A stretch of DNA of 19,657 bases, taken from assembly GCA_002482005.1 (NCBI GenBank), contig DLFD01000058.1:1-19657 (forward strand). Reading direction: 5' to 3'. The translations under genes were made by a program, and so were the position numbers. Each line of letters begins with the position of its first letter. Within the stretch, counting starts at the first letter, position 1. Below, one piece after another: positions 1-7,263 of this stretch. The notes beneath the pieces are model-generated. The model was given only the letters and a program-made list of their open reading frames with translations. It was not told where the DNA came from and searched no databases. The stretch comes from Lachnospiraceae bacterium UBA7729. Lineage in GTDB: Bacteria; Bacillota; Clostridia; Lachnospirales; Lachnospiraceae.

Positions 1-205
1 CTACACTTTTGTTTCAAACTTCTACCTCCTGAAAGCTTGCAGGTTGCTATATCCGTGAGCCCGGCAGGCAGACCGGAAACAGGATCCCCCCTCTCTTCTG
101 CAGCGGCAGCCGGCCGCGCCTGCCAGGTGTCCGTGAGTTCTGAACCTATAGTAGCATGTTATAAACAGGAAAGTGTGGACTTTTCACAAAACGTGCACGA
201 TATTC

Positions 206-214
206 TGATATACT
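206..214 (+). promoter_or_regulatory. candidate extended -10 promoter of the ABC transporter operon
   Basis: TGATATACT has a TG-N extended -10 followed by TATACT (209-214). No convincing -35 lies 16-18 bp upstream, which extended -10 promoters can tolerate. The RBS and start codon of the ATPase gene lie about 30 nt downstream. The same nine bases form the -10 of the hydrogenase promoter at 7152-7160. The rest of 1-250 contains no gene I can support. Confidence 0.45.
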
Positions 215-250
215 GCATTCATCTTCACTGCACAGTATCAGGAGGAGCAT

Positions 251-961
251 ATGGAGAACGAAAGAAAGCCTGCATTCGAGTGCAGGGATCTTACGATGAA
301 CTACGGGAAGAAGACGGCGCTGGACCATGTGGACCTGACCCTGATGCCGGGCAGGATTGTCGGCCTTCTGGGTCCGAACGGATCCGGCAAGACGACCATG
401 ATCAAGCTGGCACAGGGACTCCTGCAGCCGGCTTCCGGCGAGATCCTGATCGGCGGGATGAAGCCAGGTCCGGGGACGAAGGCGATCACGGCATACCTGC
501 CGGACCGGGATTACCTGCCGCCATACATGAACGTACAGCAGCTTGTCAGATTCTACGGGGACTTCTTCCGGGACTTCGACCGCGAGCGGGCGGAGGGCAT
601 GCTGGAAAACCTGGGCTTTGAGCCGAAGCAGAGGCTGAAAGCCATGTCGAAAGGCACCAGGGAGAAGATCCAGCTCATCCTGACCATGTCGAGGAAGGCG
701 AAGGTCTACTTCCTGGATGAGCCGATCGCCGGCGTGGACCCCGCCGCAAGAGACTTCATCATCCGGACGATCATCGGAAACTATGCGGAAGATGCCCTGG
801 TCGTCATCTCGACCCACCTGATCGCGGATATCGAGACGGTCCTGGATGAGGTGGTCTTCCTCAGGAAAGGGCATGTCATCCTGCACAAGCCGACAGATCT
901 CCTGGTCAGGGAGAGCGGAAAGGATATCGACCATATCTTCCGCGAAGCGTTCACTTACTGA
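251..961 (+). CDS. ABC transporter ATP-binding protein (YtrB-like)
   Basis: This 236-residue cytoplasmic ATPase should power the membrane protein encoded next to it. Walker A is GPNGSGKT (residues 41-48), Walker B is VYFLDEP (about 152-158) with catalytic Glu157, the D-loop is AGVD, and the H-loop His is in ISTHL (about 189). The signature is MSKGT rather than LSGGQ, and the Q-loop region reads YLPDRDYL. This pattern is typical of the YtrB-like ATPases often linked to GntR regulators in Firmicutes. The start is chosen because AGGAGG (240-245) lies just upstream of ATG 251. No GntR gene is visible in the 250 nt before it. The substrate is unknown; envelope stress or antimicrobial resistance is a family-level guess. 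The family is clear, the function is not. Confidence 0.93.
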   Translation: MENERKPAFECRDLTMNYGKKTALDHVDLTLMPGRIVGLLGPNGSGKTTMIKLAQGLLQPASGEILIGGMKPGPGTKAITAYLPDRDYLPPYMNVQQLVRFYGDFFRDFDRERAEGMLENLGFEPKQRLKAMSKGTREKIQLILTMSRKAKVYFLDEPIAGVDPAARDFIIRTIIGNYAEDALVVISTHLIADIETVLDEVVFLRKGHVILHKPTDLLVRESGKDIDHIFREAFTY

Positions 962-1026
962 GCTAGGCCAGCCAATCACATCCGGAAATGTTTTTCCGGT
1001 ACGTTTCAGCATCCGGGAGGATCTCT

Positions 1027-1872
1027 ATGTTCGGGAAACTGATGAAATACAATCTGAAGGAAGTCGGTATGGTCATGCTGCCGATGTACGCGGCTCTTCT
1101 GGTCCTCGGGACGACAGCAGGCCTCGCGATGCGCTATTCCATCATGCGCGGGGCAGGCGAGATCCTTGCTTCGACCGTACCTGGAGTGGTCACGATCATC
1201 CTGTTTCTTGTCTTCGGTATCATGGGGCTTGCCACGGTGGCCGTGACGCTGATCATGATCCTGAGAAATTTCAGGGACAACCTGCTTGGAAGCCGTGGAT
1301 ATCTGATGAATACCCTGCCTGTGACGACAGCGGAACAGGTCCTGAGCAAAGTGCTTAACGGGGCGCTTTTCGTCCTCTTCGGAGGGGCTGCGAGCGGAAT
1401 CTCGGGGCTTCTGTTTCTTCTGGTCTGTCTCAGAAGGAGAGACTGGGCGGAGCTTGGGGAAGCGTTCCGGGATGCCTTCGGCGACAGGATATCCCCGGCG
1501 CTTGTGATCCTCCAGATCGTAGTCCTTCTTCTGGTCTGGGCGGTCCAGGACGTCACAAAGATCTATGCATCGCTGAGCCTGGGCAGCCTCTGGAGAGGCC
1601 ACAGAAGCATCGGTGCCATTCTGGCATTCGTCGTCATTACTGTGATACAGAATCTGATCGGCAACGGGCTCACCCATCTGACCCCGGATGCATCTCTCGG
1701 TTATTCGGTGCTGGGAGGAGGCGTCCGGTTTATCTTCGGCAGCGGAGAAGGACCGTCAGCTCTGTTCTCGGCGAGGCAGATGATGATCAGCGTCGGGCAG
1801 AATCTTGCCTATATCGTCCTGTTTACCATAGCTGCGGTCTGGGTCCTCAGGCATAAGCTGGACCTGCAGTGA
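1027..1872 (+). CDS. ABC transporter permease-like membrane protein
   Basis: This 281-residue integral membrane protein has about six hydrophobic segments: near residues 13-33, 45-75, 105-130, 155-175, 195-215 and 255-275. It has a short basic N-terminus and no enzymatic motif. It follows the ATPase gene by 65 nt on the same strand, so it is the likely membrane partner. The start at ATG 1027 is set by GGGAGG at 1015-1020. An in-frame ATG at 988 has no RBS and would place a hairpin-forming segment (982-999) inside the coding sequence. Such ABC-2-like permeases diverge too much to assign a substrate from sequence alone. Confidence 0.85.
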   Translation: MFGKLMKYNLKEVGMVMLPMYAALLVLGTTAGLAMRYSIMRGAGEILASTVPGVVTIILFLVFGIMGLATVAVTLIMILRNFRDNLLGSRGYLMNTLPVTTAEQVLSKVLNGALFVLFGGAASGISGLLFLLVCLRRRDWAELGEAFRDAFGDRISPALVILQIVVLLLVWAVQDVTKIYASLSLGSLWRGHRSIGAILAFVVITVIQNLIGNGLTHLTPDASLGYSVLGGGVRFIFGSGEGPSALFSARQMMISVGQNLAYIVLFTIAAVWVLRHKLDLQ

Positions 1873-1895
1873 GAGTTCTGCCGTCTGGCTGCGGT

Positions 1896-1967
1896 CAGGT
1901 CCTGCCCGGCTCACACAACCAGGTCCTGCCCGGCTCGCACAGTCAGGACCTGCCCGGCTCCCAGGGG
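1896..1967 (+). repeat. 24-nt tandem repeat, three copies
   Basis: There are three head-to-tail units at 1896-1919, 1920-1943 and 1944-1967. Each begins CAGGTCCTGCCCGGCTC (the third has CAGGACC) and then diverges over the last seven bases. The array sits in the 231-nt gap between the permease and the secreted-protein gene. The 24-nt period is eight codons, and one frame, opened by a GTG at 1869 overlapping the permease stop, stays open to 2090 and reads QVLPGSHN-like octapeptides. That GTG has no RBS, so I do not call a gene. Confidence 0.85.
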
Positions 1968-2047
1968 ATGAAGAAAACTTGTCGGAATCTTTACAGGATT
2001 TTCACAATCGGAAGATGGAATGCTGGTCTGTATCCATATATTTCGGT

Positions 2048-2053
2048 TATAAT
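2048..2053 (+). promoter_or_regulatory. candidate -10 box for the secreted-protein gene
   Basis: A perfect TATAAT lies 50 nt upstream of the start codon at 2104. The -35 region 17 bp upstream (around 2025-2030, GGTCTG) is a poor match to TTGACA. A transcript from here would have a leader of about 43 nt containing AAAGGA at 2091-2096. Confidence 0.5.
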
Positions 2054-2103
2054 AAACTCAGGTAGCTTTGATAACATACGATTCACTTAGAAAGGATGAT
2101 AGT

Positions 2104-3774
2104 ATGAAGGGAAAGATAAGAGTACTGATGGCAGCGGCGCTCAGTGCAAGCCTGACCTTTACGGCAGCAGTACCGGGTTTCGCCGCGGAATCTGAGGCTC
2201 CGGCAGATGCTGCCGGAAGTATAGAGCTTCCAGGGAATCTTGCGGAAGGAGCAGGAGAGCTTGAGCAGGCTCTCGGACAGGCAGAGGCTGGTACGGAAGG
2301 GGTTACTGCAAAGATCGAGTTCAGCGAGGCGATGCAGCAGCTGCTCTCCCAGTCGGCGGACGGACAGGATATGAGCTGGCTTGGTTCCGTCACAGCGGAC
2401 GTCGTGGCTACGACCGGCGAAGACGGTTCCATGGACGCGAATGTAAGATATTCGCTGAACGATACTCCGGTGCTTGACGGTCTGTTCGCTTATGATGCTG
2501 CGGATTCGACCATCTACTTTCAGTTTCCTCAGATCAAGGACCAGCCCTTCTCCATGAATCTGAACGATCTGTTCAGACAGATGACGGAGCAGGGGCAGGG
2601 AAGCGTAGAGCAGGGCATGGAAGAAGCCATGGGTCAGCTGAACCTCAGCCCGGAAGACGTTCAGCGTCTCCAGTCAGAGGCGACGGAGCTCTTCGGGTCC
2701 ATCACATCCGATGAAGTATCCGGGTTCATCGGACGCTATGCAGACACGATCTCTTCCGGCGTCACCGTTGAAGACGCGGGCACTGCGCCGGTAACGGCAG
2801 GCAGCATGAGCACGGATGCGGCGCTCACGACCGTCTCCGTCCAGCCGGAAGCCATGGACCAGATCCTTCAGACCAGCATGACGACCCTTCACGATGATGA
2901 GCTGATCGTGAAGATCGTCGGGAGCGACTTTGCGGCTGACCTTGTCAATCTGCTCGGAAGCAGCACAACCAATAGCGGATCAGCAGGCAATCCGGTTACA
3001 GGTGCGGATCTTGTCGCGGCATACCAGCAGTTCCTTGAGGAGAACAAGGACAAGGTGGCCGGAATGCCGGGATTCTCCCTTACTTACGGAACCGGTCCGA
3101 ACGGAAGCCTCACATACGTCGAGCTCAAGCTTCTGTTCTCGGGAGCAGAGTTCGAGATCTTCTCCTGCAGCGCGATCAACGACGGTACACAGAATGCCTT
3201 CGAGTTCGATCTCGGACAGATGATCGTGCAGGCACTGAGTTCTTCCTCCGACAGCTCTGATGGACAGTCTCAGCCGGCGGTGGCCGGAAAGACCGGACTT
3301 CTTGCGGAAGGCTCTGTTTCCGGCGGAAAACTCAACGAGACAGTCACCATCCGCTACAACGATCAGGCGGTCTTTGCAGTGCAGCTCGCAGACTGGGACG
3401 TCGAAAAGTTCAGTCAGGGAAGTCTTGACGGCAATATCGCTGCAAGTATCGATGGAACGGATGTCCGCCTGGCATTCGAGAGCGCGGCGCCGGATGCACA
3501 GTCTATGTCCTTCCTGGTCAATGAGCAGGCGCTCTTCACTGTAACCGCCCAGGAGAGAGAGGCAGATCCGTCTGAGGTACAGCCGATCGACAAGGCCTCT
3601 GCAGCGCCGATCAGAAGCGAGGAAGACCTTGAGGCATTCCTGTCTGATGCGGATCCGAGTCAGCTGCTACAGGCGCTTCAGGATGCGGGCGTTCCGCAGG
3701 AGCTTCTGGATGACGCAGCTTCAGAAGAAGGGGAAGCAGATCCGGCAGCTGAGCCGGCGGACGATGCAGCATAA
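2104..3774 (+). CDS. secreted protein of unknown function
   Basis: This 556-residue protein begins with a clear Sec signal peptide: basic MKGKIR, a hydrophobic core, then a likely signal peptidase I site in PGFAA-ES near residues 27-30. There is no lipobox, LPXTG motif or C-terminal membrane helix, so it is probably released or held non-covalently. The mature part is acidic and rich in Ala, Ser, Gln and Asp, with one cysteine (SCSAIND) and alternating strand-like segments such as DANVRYSLNDTPVLDG and STIYFQFPQ. These resemble the antiparallel sheets of LolA/LppX-type proteins, but that is only an impression. The C-terminus (EEGEADPAAEPADD) is low-complexity and acidic. ATG 2104 is chosen because it follows AAAGGATGAT and starts the signal peptide; an in-frame ATG at 2068 has neither. 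It is monocistronic, with its own promoter and terminator. Confidence 0.85.
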   Translation: MKGKIRVLMAAALSASLTFTAAVPGFAAESEAPADAAGSIELPGNLAEGAGELEQALGQAEAGTEGVTAKIEFSEAMQQLLSQSADGQDMSWLGSVTADVVATTGEDGSMDANVRYSLNDTPVLDGLFAYDAADSTIYFQFPQIKDQPFSMNLNDLFRQMTEQGQGSVEQGMEEAMGQLNLSPEDVQRLQSEATELFGSITSDEVSGFIGRYADTISSGVTVEDAGTAPVTAGSMSTDAALTTVSVQPEAMDQILQTSMTTLHDDELIVKIVGSDFAADLVNLLGSSTTNSGSAGNPVTGADLVAAYQQFLEENKDKVAGMPGFSLTYGTGPNGSLTYVELKLLFSGAEFEIFSCSAINDGTQNAFEFDLGQMIVQALSSSSDSSDGQSQPAVAGKTGLLAEGSVSGGKLNETVTIRYNDQAVFAVQLADWDVEKFSQGSLDGNIAASIDGTDVRLAFESAAPDAQSMSFLVNEQALFTVTAQEREADPSEVQPIDKASAAPIRSEEDLEAFLSDADPSQLLQALQDAGVPQELLDDAASEEGEADPAAEPADDAA

Positions 3775-3817
3775 CGATCGCAGGAGGAAAACAGATATCA
3801 TCTGACCTGTAGATATG

Positions 3818-3857
3818 AGAGGCCGGAAGACCGAAAGTGGTCTTCCGGCCTCTTTTT
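3818..3857 (+). terminator. strong intrinsic terminator after the secreted-protein gene
   Basis: A 15-bp perfect stem (AGAGGCCGGAAGACC, 3818-3832, paired with 3839-3853) closes a GAAAGT loop and runs into a T tract ending at 3857. It lies 43 nt after the stop codon at 3774. Confidence 0.95.
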
Positions 3858-3864
3858 ATACCAA

Positions 3865-3944
3865 AGTATGCAAGAAGGCTGCCAGTGGCAGGCTTTTTGT
3901 ATCAGTATGCAAAACGGCTTCCAGCGGCAGCCTTTTTGTGTATC
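3865..3944 (+). repeat. tandem repeat of a terminator-like hairpin (39 and 41 nt)
   Basis: Two adjacent units, 3865-3903 and 3904-3944, share AGTATGCAA at the left, a short hairpin in the middle (GGCTGCC-AGT-GGCAGGC in the first, GGCTTCC-AGC-GGCAGCC in the second), and CTTTTTGT...ATC at the right. Each hairpin is followed by T5, so each resembles a weak intrinsic terminator. The substitutions fall partly in the stems, and the second copy has better outer pairing. Confidence 0.8.
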
Positions 3945-3947
3945 TGC

Positions 3948-3976
3948 TCGACCGTTTCCGCTAATCGCTGTATAAT
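3948..3976 (+). promoter_or_regulatory. candidate promoter of the EamA transporter gene
   Basis: TCGACC (3948-3953, four of six matches to TTGACA), a 17-bp spacer, then a perfect TATAAT (3971-3976). The expected start point near 3983 falls at the edge of the Shine-Dalgarno CCGGAGGG (3983-3990), so the 5' leader would be very short. Confidence 0.5.
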
Positions 3977-3997
3977 CTTCCTCCGGAGGGTTATATT

Positions 3998-4993
3998 GTG
4001 ACAAATTATCAGACGAATTCAGACAATGGAAAAAATGTGTGGACGAAGTTCCCGGTCGTGTTTCTGGCAGCATTCATCTGCTGTTTTCTCTGGGGAAGCG
4101 CAGCACCTTCGATCAAGATCGGCTACGGACTGTTCCGGGTCCCGGCAGGGGACACACCGTCCAGAATCCTCTTTGCGGGCATCCGTTTCACACTGGCAGG
4201 GCTTATGGTCATCACATTCACATCGGCAAGGGAAAGGAAGTTCGTGCATCCCACACTTTCTTCCCTGAAATATGTGGCGGCGCTGGCGGCCACCCAGACG
4301 ATCCTGCAGTACATCTTTTACTACATGAGCCTGGCCCATACGACCGGGGTCAGGGGCTCTGTCATCAATGCCGCGGGAACCTTCTTCAGCATCTTCCTTG
4401 CGGTCTTCATCTTCCGGTTTGAGAAACTGAATCCGAGGAAGGTGATCGGCTCCGTGCTGGGTTTTGCCGGAGTCGTCCTGATGGTCACGGGAGGCAGTCT
4501 GCAGGGACTGGCGGGCAGAGTCTCTCTTCGGGGGGAAGGCGCCATGATCGCGGCAGCGCTCGCTTCTGCGACGGCCGGATGCCTGCTCAAACTGTTCTCC
4601 AGGCATGCCGATCCGGTCATGCTCAGCGGCTGGCAGTTCTTCTTCGGAGGACTGTTCATGATCCTTGCCGGTGCTGTTTCCGGAGGAAAGCTGACGGTGA
4701 CGTCGCCCTGGTGCTATCCGCTGATCATCTACATGGGTTTCATCTCCGCCGGCGCTTATTCCCTGTGGGGGATCCTGCTCAAATACAATCCGGTCAGCGT
4801 CATCAGTATCCTGGGTTTCATGAACCCGGTCCTGGCAGTCCTTCTGTCGGCGCTCTTTTTGGGCGAGAGACGAGAGGCATTCAGCCCGGCAACCCTCTGG
4901 GCGCTCATCCTCATCTCTGCGGGCATCATCATCGTCAATGTGAAGATAAGCCGCACGATCGAAGGAGCAAGGCCGAAGAGAAGAGGAAAGTAA
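3998..4993 (+). CDS. EamA-domain (DMT superfamily) transporter
   Basis: This 331-residue inner-membrane protein has about ten transmembrane segments arranged as two EamA repeats (roughly residues 18-155 and 170-315). The first segment carries CCFLWGSAAPSIKIGY, typical of the family's opening helix. Family members export metabolites, often amino acids or nucleotides; the substrate here cannot be predicted. The start is GTG 3998, chosen because GGAGGG ends 7 nt before it. The next in-frame ATG is well inside the protein, and the protein ends in a basic tail (ARPKRRGK). It converges on the minus-strand orphan gene with only a 20-nt gap and no obvious terminator between them. Confidence 0.9.
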   Translation: MTNYQTNSDNGKNVWTKFPVVFLAAFICCFLWGSAAPSIKIGYGLFRVPAGDTPSRILFAGIRFTLAGLMVITFTSARERKFVHPTLSSLKYVAALAATQTILQYIFYYMSLAHTTGVRGSVINAAGTFFSIFLAVFIFRFEKLNPRKVIGSVLGFAGVVLMVTGGSLQGLAGRVSLRGEGAMIAAALASATAGCLLKLFSRHADPVMLSGWQFFFGGLFMILAGAVSGGKLTVTSPWCYPLIIYMGFISAGAYSLWGILLKYNPVSVISILGFMNPVLAVLLSALFLGERREAFSPATLWALILISAGIIIVNVKISRTIEGARPKRRGK

Positions 4994-5013
4994 GAAGGAT
5001 CCCGAGAGGATAT

Positions 5014-6960
5014 TCACCCGATCATGGTCAGGTGCATATAGGAAGAAAAGGCCACCAGCATGTCAAAGATGTTACGGCCGTTCAGGGGCTGGTAATGGGC
5101 AGCCTCAAGCTTTGGGTCGATCAGATCCCGGAAGTCCCGGAGAAAGTCTGCATAGCTGGTCCAGGTCCAGAGGCTGTCTTCCCCATAGCTGGCATTGAAG
5201 TAGTAGTAGAATGCGACCAGCATGTCGGTCCGGGTGAGGTACTCCGCATCCTGAACAAAGAGAGCGCTGACCTTGCCGCCCCAGTGTCCCTGAGGAACCA
5301 TATAGCGATTGGCCGCTTTCAGCAGATTGCAGAAATTCCTGAATTTCCGGTCACTATAGCTTTTTTCTCCCGCGCAGACTCTGCGGAGTCTGTCTTCACT
5401 GAAGGCGACAGGATCTTCGAAGTAAAGGCCGTAAGAACAGGACCTCAGGAGCTGCTGATCGTTCTCTGAGAGGTTCCTCTCTTCACCTTCCGCCGTGAAG
5501 CAAGACTTTTCATATCCGGCACAGGCGTCAGCATACCCATAGCCGTCGTCATCCTTTTCTTCTGCAGCCGCTGATCTCAGCTCAAAGAGCAGGTCCTCGA
5601 TCAGGGCATCGTACTCCCGCTTGGCTGCTGTCTGATCCGTATCTGCCAGGAGGGGACTCCTGAAGACCGGCACCGGTCCTGCGGATACCAGTACATTGCA
5701 GTCGTAATGGCGGATCAGGAATTCCTCGAATTCTTTCTCGGATCTCTGAAAGATACTGCCGGTCCGGCCTGTATCAGGCTGCGCCAGGTTCCGGAAGTAT
5801 ACAGTGACGCTCGATGCCATATCCCGGTCCCGGTCCTCCGGAACCGGTTTGCCTGCCTGGCGGTTCCGGATCCGGGTGATCATCTCGTCCGAACGGCGGA
5901 TCTTATCCTGGATCTTCTCAGGAGTATAATCGTCGTCTTCCATGCGGCCTTTGGAGATGTAATAGAGATAGATCATCTCCGCAAAGTTCTTGTAGTTGAT
6001 CCCCTGTCCCGTCGGGTTCAGATCAAATTCCCCGTTCTGTGAAGAATCGTCGCCGGACTCGTTCAGGAATCTCATCAGGTTGTTGCCGTAATATTTCTCA
6101 AAGAGGTTGATCTCGATATCGGTGTCCGGATCGACTATGGTCCCGAGTCCGTCCGGATAGACATAGGTCATGTTATAGACCAGGGCAAAGAGATAGAGCC
6201 CTTTTTTGGTAGCCCCCTGGGTCCGGAAATGTCCGCCCGCCAGATCGTCCGCCAGCTTCAGAAGACCATATTTCTTCCTGCGGTCCTTGATCTGATCTTT
6301 GCCCTTTGCAGTGCTGATCACACCGCTTTTCACCATGCTGCGGATGTCATCCACGTTCAGCAGATCAAAGATATCGTCTTCCAGAAGGTCAGCCTGATCG
6401 GTAAAAGAGCGGAAGCGGATCCCCTCTGCCTTGCTCTTCCCGGAGAGATACCGGCGGATGGCACTGTCGCCCCCGTACATGACGACCTTCTTCGTCTTGC
6501 CGCTGGCGCAGCCCTCCGATGTCTTGTATGCAAGGCATCCTCCGTATTTCACGAACTGTTTCAGAATCCTCAGACGCAGGGGATCTTTTTCCCAGTGATC
6601 TTCCGGATTCGCGCAGCGGTCCACGATCTTCTTCATATACTCGGAAGGAGAGACGTATCCTTCGAACTTCTCAAACAGGAGGCGGATGATCTTTTCTTCC
6701 AGCTGATCTCTGTCGGGAAGACCTGCCGCATTGACAAGATCCTCGTATCTCCGGACACTGAGGCCTCTTTCATAGGGGATCCTGGCGGAATCAAGAAGCA
6801 TATACAGTTTTTCCAGCTCTTCAGGCTCATTGGACATGCCTGCAGCATCCTTCACGGCCCGCAGCTGCCTGTCCAGGTCCTCCCTTGAAAGGAAGGATTC
6901 CGCCTTCAGATCGTCAAAGATCATATCCAGTCTTGTTGTCTGAGAGATCCTGTTTTCCAT
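5014..6960 (-). CDS. hypothetical protein, orphan, 648 residues
   Basis: I do not recognise this protein. It is soluble, highly charged and probably mostly helical, with no signal peptide, membrane segment, P-loop or metal-binding cysteine cluster that I can see. The N-terminal third has helical text such as SREDLDRQLRAVKDAAG. A more conserved-looking centre contains TQGATKKGLYLFALVYN, YGNNLMRFLNES and GINYKNFAEMIYLYYISKG. The C-terminal part holds many aromatics (LVAFYYYFNASYGEDSLWTW). The start chosen is ATG 6960 (MENRISQ), preceded by GGAAAGGGAAAG. The frame remains open upstream to 7077, but that extension reads through intergenic-like AT-rich DNA. It stands alone between a convergent transporter gene and the divergent hydrogenase operon. 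It could be a regulator, a stress or defence protein, or a lineage-specific protein; nothing visible decides. Confidence 0.8.
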   Translation of the reverse strand: MENRISQTTRLDMIFDDLKAESFLSREDLDRQLRAVKDAAGMSNEPEELEKLYMLLDSARIPYERGLSVRRYEDLVNAAGLPDRDQLEEKIIRLLFEKFEGYVSPSEYMKKIVDRCANPEDHWEKDPLRLRILKQFVKYGGCLAYKTSEGCASGKTKKVVMYGGDSAIRRYLSGKSKAEGIRFRSFTDQADLLEDDIFDLLNVDDIRSMVKSGVISTAKGKDQIKDRRKKYGLLKLADDLAGGHFRTQGATKKGLYLFALVYNMTYVYPDGLGTIVDPDTDIEINLFEKYYGNNLMRFLNESGDDSSQNGEFDLNPTGQGINYKNFAEMIYLYYISKGRMEDDDYTPEKIQDKIRRSDEMITRIRNRQAGKPVPEDRDRDMASSVTVYFRNLAQPDTGRTGSIFQRSEKEFEEFLIRHYDCNVLVSAGPVPVFRSPLLADTDQTAAKREYDALIEDLLFELRSAAAEEKDDDGYGYADACAGYEKSCFTAEGEERNLSENDQQLLRSCSYGLYFEDPVAFSEDRLRRVCAGEKSYSDRKFRNFCNLLKAANRYMVPQGHWGGKVSALFVQDAEYLTRTDMLVAFYYYFNASYGEDSLWTWTSYADFLRDFRDLIDPKLEAAHYQPLNGRNIFDMLVAFSSYMHLTMIG

Positions 6961-7130
6961 AATGCTTTCCCTTTCCAGAATTATCGTAAGGCTGTATGTA
7001 CCTATCATAAACTTTTTCAGCCAATGTTGCCACCCCTCATATATGTGTCTGACATTCGAGCGTATGATCAAAGACAAGTTGCTCGGATTGAAAGAAATAT
7101 AGTATTAATTCACATAATATGGCGGATTTA

Positions 7131-7160
7131 TTGATAAAATCACGTAAATAATGATATACT
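7131..7160 (+). promoter_or_regulatory. promoter of the hydCBA operon
   Basis: TTGATA (-35, 7131-7136), an 18-bp spacer, and TATACT (-10, 7155-7160) with an extended TG at 7152-7153, in AT-rich DNA. A dyad TGATA-N6-TATCA (7152-7167) overlaps the -10. TTGATA also pairs with TATCAA at 7163-7168, so a repressor could bind here. The sequence does not match the Rex consensus well. Confidence 0.7.
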
Positions 7161-7173
7161 TGTATCAATATCT

Positions 7174-7225
7174 GGCATCAGTGCCTGTGCAATCTCACTG
7201 CTGCACAAAACCGGGGCGGTGCCGG
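7174..7225 (+). promoter_or_regulatory. potentially structured 5' leader of hydCBA
   Basis: Downstream of the predicted start point the leader (about 7167-7263) can form three consecutive small hairpins: GGCA-TCAG-TGCC (7174-7185), TGTGCA-N10-TGCACA (7186-7207) and CCGG-N7-CCGG (7211-7225). They precede an RBS-rich stretch (7250-7260). I recognise no known riboswitch class here. Confidence 0.35.
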
Positions 7226-7263
7226 GAAAACGGAGAATGAAACACAGAAAGGAGAGAGGAGTT

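Larger units (their letters stand above)
6961..7263. other. divergent intergenic region, orphan gene to hydrogenase operon
   Basis: This 303-nt gap holds the hydrogenase promoter (7131-7160), a possible folded leader (7174-7225), and presumably the minus-strand promoter of the orphan gene. For the latter I see only a weak TATGAT-like box read on the minus strand near 7006-7011. The stretch 7095-7160 is strikingly AT-rich compared with its surroundings, as expected for an UP-element-bearing promoter. No small ORF with an RBS was found. Confidence 0.6.

Noticed and set aside
1..30. Possible start of a divergent minus-strand gene: AGGAGG read at 30-25 followed by TTG at 17-15 and an open frame to the edge
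   Set aside because: Only five codons are visible and TTG starts are rare, so it cannot be supported; the RBS-like match alone is weak evidence.
982..999. Hairpin CCGGAAA-N4-TTTCCGG between the ATPase and permease genes
   Set aside because: Seven-bp stem without a U tract; too weak to call a terminator, though it might affect mRNA processing.
1869..2090. Small ORF opening at GTG overlapping the permease stop and running through the 24-nt repeats
   Set aside because: No Shine-Dalgarno, and its second half passes through the TATAAT box of the next gene; the reading frame is best explained by the repeat period.
4019..5017. Minus-strand frame of 332 codons opposite the EamA gene
   Set aside because: Antisense shadow of a ten-helix membrane protein, with the same charged composition and no RBS or family match.
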